Positions 1-8,893 of a stretch of DNA of 64,000 nucleotides are shown here, piece after piece. Source of the stretch: Paenibacillus dauci (GTDB taxonomy: Bacteria > Bacillota > Bacilli > Paenibacillales > Paenibacillaceae); contig NZ_LAQQ01000001.1 of assembly GCF_000971985.1 (NCBI RefSeq), forward strand, positions 1 through 64,000. Direction: 5' to 3'. The notes under the pieces are model-generated. The model ran no database searches. It saw only the letters and a program-made list of their open reading frames with translations, and was not told the origin of the DNA. The first letter of the stretch is position 1; each line of letters opens with the position of its first letter. Made by a program: the position numbers and the translations under genes.

Positions 1-3000
1 GAGCGTCTGTACCGGACCGGAGATCTGGTACGCTGGCAGGCGGATGGACAGTTGTACTTTCTAGGGCGGATCGACCAACAGGTAAAAATCCGGGGACACC
101 GGATCGAAGTAAGTGAAATCGAGAAACGGCTGGAAGCCCAAACCGGTGTGCGGGAAGCGGTGGTAGCTGTCCGAAAAGAGCCGGAAGGAGAAGCGGTGCT
201 GTATGGCTATGTGGTCCGGGAGCCGGGAACATCGACCGAGCTGGCTACGATCGAGCAGGCACTGCGACAGGAACTGCCAGGTTACATGATTCCTGCTCGG
301 TTGATAGAGCTGGAGAGTATGCCGCTGACGCCCAATGGGAAAATTGACAAAAAAGCTTTGCCGGAACCTGCTTTGGATATCCATTCACCTGCTATTGTTC
401 TTCCCAGAAGCCAAACGGAAGAAATCATTATGCAGTTATGGACAGATATATTGAACGTACCTATCCAAAGTGTACAGGCATCGTTTTTTGACCTTGGGGG
501 CCATTCGATTAAAGCGATCACGCTTATATCACGATTGTATCAGGCATTTCATATACAAGTGCCTGTAACCGTCATATTCAATGAGCCGACGATTGAAAAA
601 TTGGCATTATATGTGGATGCCCACAAGCATGAAAAAACAGAAGGCCAGCAGCTTCAGACTATTCCACGTATTGAAGAGAAAGAATTTTACGAAACATCAG
701 GCGTACAAAAAAGAATGTTTGCCCTTTACCAAAATGATCCGTACAGCATCCATTACAATATGCCTGGAGTATACCGTGTACATGGGCATCTTGATGCTGA
801 ACAACTAAAAAGTGCTTTTAAAGACTTGATCGAACGTCATGAATCTTTACGTACCTGCTTTTTGGTTGCAGAACAGGGAAGCGTTCAGAAAATTAATTCG
901 TCCGTTCCGTTTTTGATGCCGGTGATTACTGTAAATAATTCACTGGCTCAATCTCACAATGAAATTGCTAGCATAATAAAAGACTGGATTCAGCCTTTTG
1001 ATTTAACGCAGGCTCCATTGATTAGGGGAGGGCTTATTCAGCTGAAAGATGCAGATATTCTGTTCTTGGATATACACCATATTATTTCGGATGCTGTATC
1101 GATGGGGATTTTGCTTGATGATTTGCGTTCCCTGTACAAAGGTGAGGCACTTCCTGCGCTTTCGCTCCAGTATAAAGATTTTGCCGAATGGCAGTATGCA
1201 CAGCTTGATGGACAGGCGATGAAAGAGCATGAAGCATACTGGCTCGAAGCACTGGCTGGGGAGCTGCCTGTACTGAGCTTGCCGGAAGATACAAAGCGAT
1301 TTGATATGAAACAGGTTGTGGGTGAGAACATCACTCTTACTCTTGACAGAGAGCTCAAACAAAAAATAGATGGTTACATTCGTCCTATTTCTGTAACTCC
1401 GTATATGTTTTATCTGGCAGTATTTAATATTTTGCTGTCAAAGCATAGCGGACAGACGGATATCATTGTTGGAAGTCCGGCAGCAGCACGTATCCAGCCA
1501 GGCCTGGACAACATTGTAGGAATGTTTGTTAATACTTTACCAATGAGAAACTCCCCGGATCATTCCAAACCTTTTCATGATTTTCTGCAGGAAGTACGGG
1601 GAAATGCTTTGAAAGCTTTTGAACATCAGGAGTATGACTTGATCCAGCTGATAGAGAAACTGGATATAAAGAAGGAAAAAAATCGGAATTGGATGCTGGA
1701 TGTTCTATTTTCAGTTGAATCTTTGGAATCTTCAGAAATTGCACTGGGTGATCAAGTATTGAGTCGATACGATATTCATTATGATCTGTGCAAATTTGAT
1801 GTATCTCTGGATGTGTTTCAGGATGAAAAGGGCAAAGAAGACACGGTATTTAATTTTAATTATAATTCGGGGCTGTTTCATGCACGGACTATGGAGCGTT
1901 TTACAAATCATTATGTGAATTTGTTACAGCAGATCGTTGATAACCCGGACGTATTGTTGAAAGATCTGTCACTGATGAGTCAAACGGAAAAAGAAGAGCT
2001 GCGCTTGTTCAATTCGGTTAAAACGGCCGAAAATCATTATGCAACATGGCAGGCATGGTTTGAAGAGCAGGTGACATTGACACCTGACAATATAGCCGTA
2101 TCGGATGCGAATAAACATCTGTCATACAAGCAGCTTAATCAGCAAGCCAATCAGCTTGCCCATGTACTGTGTATGGAAGATGTACAGCCTGGAACAATTG
2201 TGGCTGTCATCGCAGATCGTTCCGTGTATACCGTTGTTGGAATGCTGGCTGTTATTAAAGCCGGAGGAACCTATATGCCGGTAGACCCGGATTATCCTGA
2301 AGAACGGATAATGTACATGCTGGAAGACAGTCAATCAGACATTATACTTGTGAAGCAAAGCGAGGCAGAGCGATATTCACAATTTGTTTCACGGTGTATT
2401 GCCTGTGATTCGATAACTGAACACCCTCAGTGGAATGTCAATCCCGCAGTGGTCTGCAGTACAGAAGATTTGATGTATATCATTTATACATCAGGAACTA
2501 CCGGCAAACCAAAAGCAGTAATGGTGGAGCACCGCAATGTAATTAATATTGCGGAGGGATGGATCAAGGATTATAGGCTCAGGGAAATGGAAGTGACTCT
2601 ACTCCAGTTGGCCAGTTTTTCTTTTGATGTGTCGATTGGTGATATGTGCCGTTCCTTATTAAGTGGAGGCAGGCTCATCATTTGCCCGGCCGAGACAAGA
2701 ACGGACCCGGCAGCACTGTATCAATTAATACAATCCAATCAGGTGACTCTCTTTGAATCTACACCAGGATTGATTATTCCTTTGATGAATTATATTTATG
2801 AAAATCAATTGCCGCTAGAACATCTAAAGCTGCTCATATTGGGTTCGGATATTTGTACGGCAGCTGACTTTAACACTCTGTATCATCGGTACGGTGAGCA
2901 GATGCGCATTATAAATAGCTACGGAATTACAGAAACAACGATTGATTCCAGCTTTTTTGAGCTGCATGCCGGAGAAAAAGTGGAGTCGATCCACGTTCCT

Positions 3001-6000
3001 ATCGGAAAACCGATGCAGAACAGTTATTTCTACATTTTGGATCAGGGATATAATGAACTGCCTGTAGGAATTTCGGGGGAGCTTTATATCGGAGGTGCAG
3101 GCGTATCCAGAGGATATATGAATCGGCAAGAACTTACCGGGGAAAAATTTGTTGCGAATCCTTTTGTGCCGGGCACGCTGATGTACAAAACCGGAGATCT
3201 GGCAAGATGGCTGCCCGAAGGCAATGTAGAGCTGATGGGCAGAATCGATCAGCAAGTGAAAGTAAGAGGATACCGTATTGAACTGGGGGAAATTGAAAGT
3301 CTACTTTTATCCCACCCCCGTATTAGCGAAGCTGCTGCAGTATTAAATGCATCCAATCAGGATCTGGTTTGCTTTGTAACAGTCACCTCTTTATTGGAGA
3401 CCACCGAAATCAGAAGTTATCTGGAAGAACTGCTTCCTTCTTACATGATTCCTTCTGCAGTTGTTATACTGCCGGAACTGCCTTTGACATCGAATGGAAA
3501 ACTTGATCGGCGTGTCTTGTCTGAAGTGCCTGTGAGTATCAATGCTACAGGATACGTGGCACCGCGTGATGAAGTAGAAATACTCATGTCAGGATTATGG
3601 TCTGATGTGTTGGAAAAATCCAAAATAGGCATAGATGATCCTTTTTTCGAACTAGGTGGACATTCGCTAAAAGCGATTACTCTTATTTTCAAAATTGCGG
3701 GTGTATTTAACGCACCGGTTAGTGTAACAGATCTTTTTCATCATTTTACTATTCGTAAATTATGTGCATTGATCAAAGAAAAGCGTAAGTTGGAATCGGA
3801 ATCCAGCCTTTCCGGCAAATGGTTGGAACCTATTCAGCAGGCAGAAAAAGCGGAGTTTTATCCTTGCTCTGCTGTACAAAGACGTCTGTATACCATCTAT
3901 GCCCAGAATCCAGACAGTAAGGCATACAATATGCCCGATATTTTTGTAGTTAAAGGCAAGCTGGATCATAATCGTTTGCAGTCGGCATTCGATGTACTGA
4001 TTCAAAGACATCAATCGCTGCGAACAAGCTTTCATCATATCAATGGAGAAATTGTGCAGCATATTCAGCAGCAGACAAGTTTCCAATGTCCGTTTATACA
4101 ATTGGAAACATTGCAGTACAGCAGCATTCAGCAGATAGTGGACGAGTTTGTCCGACCTTTCCAACTGGACCAAAGTCCGTTGATTTCGGCACAGATTGTG
4201 GAATGGAACAATATATGTTTGTTGATGATGGATACGCATCATATTGTCGGTGATGGTATATCTACTGCCCGGTTGCTGGAAGAATTATCGGTTTTATATA
4301 CAAATTGTGATCAACAACTACCTTCTTTGGATTTAAACTATACAGATTTTGCAGTATGGCAAAACAGTCAGCTTGCACAGGGGAACTTCGAAAATGACGA
4401 GAAGTACTGGACGCAAATGTTGAACGGAGTGCTGCCGCAGCTTCAAATGCCTGCAGACTTTAAGCGAACACCGGAAGTAAACACGGAAGGTGCCCTTCTC
4501 CGATTCGATATTCCGGTTGATTTGAGTGGAAAGGTGAATACATCCCTTCTTTATTATGGAATTACACCGTATATGTTTTATCTGGCTGCTTTTCAGATTC
4601 TGCTTTCTAGATACAGCGGACAACAAGATATTATAACAGCCAGCCCGATGGTAGGCAGACCGGATGAACGTCTTTACCGGACAGTAGGCATGTTTTTAAA
4701 TACTGTTCCTATGCGGAATCAGGTAGGAGCGCATAAAACAATTCGTGCATTTTTAAATGAAGTCAAAGAAAACGTGCTGGCAGCAGGCGAGCACCAGCAT
4801 TACGATCTGGAAAATCTGCTTTCCAGGGTAGATGCGCCTTATGAAGCTGGTCGCAACCGCATTTTTGATACTATGTTTACTTTACAAAATACAGAAGGAG
4901 ATTCATTTAGTCTGGGAGATGCTGTATTGACTGGTTATTTGCACGAGAGTCGTACGGCCAAATTTGATATCTCGCTGTTTATGATGGCGGATAGCAGCAA
5001 TCAAGTAAGCGCAGGAGTCATTGAATACAAATCTTCGCTGTATACACCGTATACAGCAGAACGCTGGAAAGAACATCTGCTGAAAATCGTTGAACAGATG
5101 ATAGCGGAGCCTGCTTGCACAGTAGGTGAAATAGATCTACTGACAAATAAGGAAAAAAGCATGTTTGGCATTTACAATGAGACAGCTGGAGATTATCCGT
5201 CATCGATTACTTTGAATGAGCAGTTTGAACGACAAGTGAAAAAGACACCACTGAAGACGGCAGTTAACGACAAAATCTCAAGTTTATCCTATGAGGAGCT
5301 GAATCGGCGTGCCAACCAGCTGGCTCATTTTCTTCAACAATCAGGAATTGAAGCAGATAAGCCGGTTGCCATCCTGATGGAACGATCCGTTAACGCTATT
5401 ATTGCTGTACTGGCTGTAATCAAAGCAGGTGGCGCTTGTCTGCCGATCAGCATGGATTATCCAGAGAAGCGAATTGAACATATTTTAAAAGACAGCAATG
5501 CATCCCTTGTATTGACCGATCGCGTCCATATACTGCTGCAACGTATGAATATAACATCGCTAAATATGCAGGAGAACGAATGGTCTGACTATCCTGCTAC
5601 TAATGTCGTAAGCTATCATACAGCTGAGAATCTGGCCTATATTATTTATACTTCTGGAACAACAGGTAATCCGAAAGGAGTTATGCAGACACATCGCACG
5701 CTGATGAATCTAATGTACGAACAATACGATCACAGTGATATTGACTTCTCTGGTTCCATTATTCAATTTGCCAATATTGGATTTGATGTGTTTTTCCAGG
5801 AAATCTTTTCTGCGCTTTTGGCAGGCGGAAATCTCTGCGTGATTAGTGATGAAGATAAAAAAGACATTCCGGTGTTGTACGATTTTATTAGAGTACATCA
5901 GGCACAGGTACTGTTTTTGCCAACGGCTTATCTGAAATATATTTTTAGTCAGCCAGCCTACAGCGCTATGTTTCCTGCTGAAATAAAGCATATCATTACC

Positions 6001-7560
6001 GCTGGCGAAGCATTGATTGTATCTGATCTGTTAAAGAAGCATATTTGCACTCATTCTGTACAATTACACAATCATTATGGACCGGCAGAGACCCATGTAA
6101 CGACTATATACACTATGGATCAAACAAATGTAGCCACGGGAGCCGCGCCTATCGGAACTCCGATTATGAATCATGCAAGTTATATTTACAACCCGTCCAT
6201 GCAGCTTCAACCTGTTGGCGTTACCGGCGAATTGCACATTGCCGGACACGGAGTAGCCAGAGGTTATCTGAATAATCGGCAATTGACCAACGACAAGTTT
6301 GTCTGCAACCCATCTAACCCGGGAGAGATATTATACAAAACCGGTGATCTTGCGCGCTGGAACGAAGCAGGGATTATAGAGTATATGGGCAGAGCGGATC
6401 AACAGGTCAAAATCCGAGGGTATCGGGTGGAGATAACAGATATTCAGCAGCAATTTATGAAATATCCCGGTATACAGGAAGTAGAAATTGTACTGGAGGA
6501 CAACAGTCGTTTATATGCTTTTTTTGTGGCAGATTCGGCTGAAATGAATATTCAACATATCAAGCAATATATAAGCAACGAACTGCCATCCTATATGGTT
6601 CCTTCACATATGATGCAAGTAGAGCATATGCCGTTTACATTGAATGGAAAAGTGGATCGCAGAGTGTTGATGCAAAATTTCAAAAATACCCTGACGAACG
6701 AAGCGATTCAACAGCCAATGACCGTAACTGAACAGCAGTTACTGTATATATGGCAGGATGTTCTTAAAACGGATCATTTGCAATTGGATGATAATTTTTT
6801 TGAGGTTGGCGGCAATTCATTACTGGTATTAACGCTGCTGTCCAAAATAGAAGAACTGTACCCGGATCAACTGCGTGTAGCGGATATCTTTATGTATCCT
6901 GCGATCAGTCGTTTAGCTGCTTTTATAGACAATCGTTCCCGGGTAAGCGTGCCCCAGAAAAAGGTCCAATTGTCCGGTACAGCGCTACCAGAATCATATG
7001 CAGCTCAGAGCTTGTCAAACCATAGTAATGGTTCTTTTGAATACACATTCGAAAAGGAACATTACAGAATGATTGATCAAATATGCCAAAAAGAACAGAT
7101 CAATTTCAAACTACTGATTTTATGCATCAGTTCGTTTACGATGCACAAAGTATTCAAACAAAATGAATGTACAATGTATTACGGGAACGATCAGCGGTCT
7201 TTTATTACACCATTGTCTTTTGATTTTGGCAGTATTGGCAATTTTACAGACCTGTTTCGTATCGGTCAGCAGCAATTATCCAGTACGAACGACAGTCTGC
7301 AACTGGATATGAATGAACAAGAGACATGGCTGTCACCTGATAAAAAGTTGGTAACAGCTGTACTGGATGATCAGACAGTTATTCAATTCAAAAATATTAC
7401 ACAAAAAATGGATTTTGTTGTGTCTTTTGATTATGAACATGACACATTGGTTGTCAAAGCATCATATCATCCCGGAAAACTACAAAAAAGTCAGGCAGCA
7501 GAACTGTTCCGCCATATTATTCATGCGGCTGCAATGCTCATAAACAAAGTAAAAAGCTGA
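1..7560 (+). CDS. Non-ribosomal peptide synthetase, 5' end outside window (A'-T-C-A-T-C-A-T-C-lobe)
   Basis: The reading frame is open from base 1 (codons ERLYRTGDL), so the gene starts upstream; 2519 residues are visible. Domains by nucleotide: end of an A domain (1-360, YRTGDL, GRIDQQVKIRG, NGKIDKK); T1 (about 400-590, LGGHS); C (about 660-1980, HHIISDA at 1075); A2 (about 2040-3520, YTSGTTGKPKA); T2 (about 3540-3780, LGGHS); C (about 3840-5140, HHIVGDG); A3 (about 5200-6690, YTSGTTGNPKG); T3 (about 6720-6930, VGGNS); then about 200 residues resembling only the C-terminal lobe of a condensation domain. Aligning by eye to GrsA, A2 reads DVGEIGSID(K), the classical ornithine code. A3 reads DVQFIAHVT(K), one residue from the proline code. 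No epimerase or thioesterase is visible. It is first in an operon with the AT and KS genes. Family call is certain; substrates are inference. Confidence 0.96.
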   Translation, partial: ERLYRTGDLVRWQADGQLYFLGRIDQQVKIRGHRIEVSEIEKRLEAQTGVREAVVAVRKEPEGEAVLYGYVVREPGTSTELATIEQALRQELPGYMIPARLIELESMPLTPNGKIDKKALPEPALDIHSPAIVLPRSQTEEIIMQLWTDILNVPIQSVQASFFDLGGHSIKAITLISRLYQAFHIQVPVTVIFNEPTIEKLALYVDAHKHEKTEGQQLQTIPRIEEKEFYETSGVQKRMFALYQNDPYSIHYNMPGVYRVHGHLDAEQLKSAFKDLIERHESLRTCFLVAEQGSVQKINSSVPFLMPVITVNNSLAQSHNEIASIIKDWIQPFDLTQAPLIRGGLIQLKDADILFLDIHHIISDAVSMGILLDDLRSLYKGEALPALSLQYKDFAEWQYAQLDGQAMKEHEAYWLEALAGELPVLSLPEDTKRFDMKQVVGENITLTLDRELKQKIDGYIRPISVTPYMFYLAVFNILLSKHSGQTDIIVGSPAAARIQPGLDNIVGMFVNTLPMRNSPDHSKPFHDFLQEVRGNALKAFEHQEYDLIQLIEKLDIKKEKNRNWMLDVLFSVESLESSEIALGDQVLSRYDIHYDLCKFDVSLDVFQDEKGKEDTVFNFNYNSGLFHARTMERFTNHYVNLLQQIVDNPDVLLKDLSLMSQTEKEELRLFNSVKTAENHYATWQAWFEEQVTLTPDNIAVSDANKHLSYKQLNQQANQLAHVLCMEDVQPGTIVAVIADRSVYTVVGMLAVIKAGGTYMPVDPDYPEERIMYMLEDSQSDIILVKQSEAERYSQFVSRCIACDSITEHPQWNVNPAVVCSTEDLMYIIYTSGTTGKPKAVMVEHRNVINIAEGWIKDYRLREMEVTLLQLASFSFDVSIGDMCRSLLSGGRLIICPAETRTDPAALYQLIQSNQVTLFESTPGLIIPLMNYIYENQLPLEHLKLLILGSDICTAADFNTLYHRYGEQMRIINSYGITETTIDSSFFELHAGEKVESIHVPIGKPMQNSYFYILDQGYNELPVGISGELYIGGAGVSRGYMNRQELTGEKFVANPFVPGTLMYKTGDLARWLPEGNVELMGRIDQQVKVRGYRIELGEIESLLLSHPRISEAAAVLNASNQDLVCFVTVTSLLETTEIRSYLEELLPSYMIPSAVVILPELPLTSNGKLDRRVLSEVPVSINATGYVAPRDEVEILMSGLWSDVLEKSKIGIDDPFFELGGHSLKAITLIFKIAGVFNAPVSVTDLFHHFTIRKLCALIKEKRKLESESSLSGKWLEPIQQAEKAEFYPCSAVQRRLYTIYAQNPDSKAYNMPDIFVVKGKLDHNRLQSAFDVLIQRHQSLRTSFHHINGEIVQHIQQQTSFQCPFIQLETLQYSSIQQIVDEFVRPFQLDQSPLISAQIVEWNNICLLMMDTHHIVGDGISTARLLEELSVLYTNCDQQLPSLDLNYTDFAVWQNSQLAQGNFENDEKYWTQMLNGVLPQLQMPADFKRTPEVNTEGALLRFDIPVDLSGKVNTSLLYYGITPYMFYLAAFQILLSRYSGQQDIITASPMVGRPDERLYRTVGMFLNTVPMRNQVGAHKTIRAFLNEVKENVLAAGEHQHYDLENLLSRVDAPYEAGRNRIFDTMFTLQNTEGDSFSLGDAVLTGYLHESRTAKFDISLFMMADSSNQVSAGVIEYKSSLYTPYTAERWKEHLLKIVEQMIAEPACTVGEIDLLTNKEKSMFGIYNETAGDYPSSITLNEQFERQVKKTPLKTAVNDKISSLSYEELNRRANQLAHFLQQSGIEADKPVAILMERSVNAIIAVLAVIKAGGACLPISMDYPEKRIEHILKDSNASLVLTDRVHILLQRMNITSLNMQENEWSDYPATNVVSYHTAENLAYIIYTSGTTGNPKGVMQTHRTLMNLMYEQYDHSDIDFSGSIIQFANIGFDVFFQEIFSALLAGGNLCVISDEDKKDIPVLYDFIRVHQAQVLFLPTAYLKYIFSQPAYSAMFPAEIKHIITAGEALIVSDLLKKHICTHSVQLHNHYGPAETHVTTIYTMDQTNVATGAAPIGTPIMNHASYIYNPSMQLQPVGVTGELHIAGHGVARGYLNNRQLTNDKFVCNPSNPGEILYKTGDLARWNEAGIIEYMGRADQQVKIRGYRVEITDIQQQFMKYPGIQEVEIVLEDNSRLYAFFVADSAEMNIQHIKQYISNELPSYMVPSHMMQVEHMPFTLNGKVDRRVLMQNFKNTLTNEAIQQPMTVTEQQLLYIWQDVLKTDHLQLDDNFFEVGGNSLLVLTLLSKIEELYPDQLRVADIFMYPAISRLAAFIDNRSRVSVPQKKVQLSGTALPESYAAQSLSNHSNGSFEYTFEKEHYRMIDQICQKEQINFKLLILCISSFTMHKVFKQNECTMYYGNDQRSFITPLSFDFGSIGNFTDLFRIGQQQLSSTNDSLQLDMNEQETWLSPDKKLVTAVLDDQTVIQFKNITQKMDFVVSFDYEHDTLVVKASYHPGKLQKSQAAELFRHIIHAAAMLINKVKS

Positions 7561-7585
7561 TGATCATTACAGGGAGGAATATTTT

Positions 7586-8842
7586 TTGAAAAAGACAACT
7601 TTTTTGTTTCCCGGGCAGGGGTCACAGTATACGGGAATGGGCAAGCAATGGTATGACGAATTTTTCGAAGCGAGATTGGTTTTTGACGAAGCCGAAGAGC
7701 TGCTGCAAATGAATATAACAGATTTGTGCTTTCAATCCGATCTGGCTGCATTAACCCGGACGGACAGCGCACAATTAGCAATATTTATTTGCAGTGTGGC
7801 AATGTTTAGAGTGCTGATGGCACACAGCTCGCTGCGTCCTGATTATTTAGCTGGGCACAGCCTTGGTGAAATATCCGCATTGGTGTGCAGTGGTGCATTG
7901 AATTTGTCTGAAGGAATTCGTCTTGTCAAAAAAAGAGGCGAATGGATGCAGGAAGTAGGCGGAAATGGTATGGGCGGGATGATGGCAGTCAACCATATTC
8001 ATGCTGATAGAGTGGAAGAAATGCTAAGTCATATCAATAATGAAGCACAGCTGCCCGATATTGCAATTGCCTGCTACAATGCTCCTGATCAGGTGGTTAT
8101 TTCCGGGCCCAAACACAAGTTGGATTTACTTTCTAGCGAGGTGGAAAAAGAAAAAGGCATTGTGAACCAATTACAGGTAAGTTCATCATTCCATCATATT
8201 TCCATGATTGAAGTGGCTGAACGGTTGCAAAAGAAGTTGACAGGTCTATCTTTTAATCCTTTCACATTTCCGGTTATAAGCAATGTTACCGGTCACCCAT
8301 ACACGCAGTCGTCGGAAATAACAGAAATGCTGTCCCGACAAATGATTAGTCCTGTAAGATGGAGTGATACAATCCGGTTTCTTGTATCGGCAGGAGTCGA
8401 GCAGGCTGTGGAAATAGGTCCAAAGCAAGTACTAAAAAAATTAGTGAAGCATTATCCAATTACTTCGTATGCCATGGAAAATAAAGCAGATTGGACTTTT
8501 TTGCAAAAACAGTATGCTGTCAAAGCAGACAGTATGCAATTCCTGCGGTTTTGCATCAGTCATTCCTTATGCACTCCCAACCATAATAATTCCAGTGAAA
8601 AAGTAACGACTCAGACAGCATTGTCTATCCGGACCATGAAGAAAAGGCTTGCGGTTATTCATCAGGAAGGCAGAGTACCTGACCTGCAGGACAATCAGCA
8701 GGCCCTAAAAGAAATGCTCCGTGTTTTTCAGGAGAAACAAATTGAATCATCCGAGCGTAATCAGCGCCTTTCTCAGCTGCTTCCGTATTCAAATCATATC
8801 GAGCTGACTGAGCAAATTAAGGAATATATTATTTTCACCTGA
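7586..8842 (+). CDS. Free-standing malonyl-CoA:ACP acyltransferase (trans-AT) with C-terminal helical tail
   Basis: This cytosolic enzyme loads an extender unit from CoA onto the carrier protein of the adjacent AT-less PKS. The start is TTG at 7586, behind AGGGAGG at 7571, 25 bp after the NRPS stop. Visible motifs are FPGQGSQYTGMG (residues 7-18), GHSLGE with nucleophile Ser92, a conserved Arg in KKRGEW, and SSSFHHIS with the likely catalytic His203. A Phe before the His, as in the GAFH motif, favours malonyl over methylmalonyl in this family. The AT fold ends near residue 300. About 110 further polar, helix-rich residues follow, longer than FabD (about 310 residues). The tail might be a docking region or a remnant of another domain; I cannot tell. 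Its place directly before the KS gene supports a dedicated trans-AT role. Confidence 0.93.
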   Translation: MKKTTFLFPGQGSQYTGMGKQWYDEFFEARLVFDEAEELLQMNITDLCFQSDLAALTRTDSAQLAIFICSVAMFRVLMAHSSLRPDYLAGHSLGEISALVCSGALNLSEGIRLVKKRGEWMQEVGGNGMGGMMAVNHIHADRVEEMLSHINNEAQLPDIAIACYNAPDQVVISGPKHKLDLLSSEVEKEKGIVNQLQVSSSFHHISMIEVAERLQKKLTGLSFNPFTFPVISNVTGHPYTQSSEITEMLSRQMISPVRWSDTIRFLVSAGVEQAVEIGPKQVLKKLVKHYPITSYAMENKADWTFLQKQYAVKADSMQFLRFCISHSLCTPNHNNSSEKVTTQTALSIRTMKKRLAVIHQEGRVPDLQDNQQALKEMLRVFQEKQIESSERNQRLSQLLPYSNHIELTEQIKEYIIFT

Positions 8843-8893
8843 CAAATAATAAATACTGCATACTTATTCATGGAGAAGGAAGGTTGGAAAATA

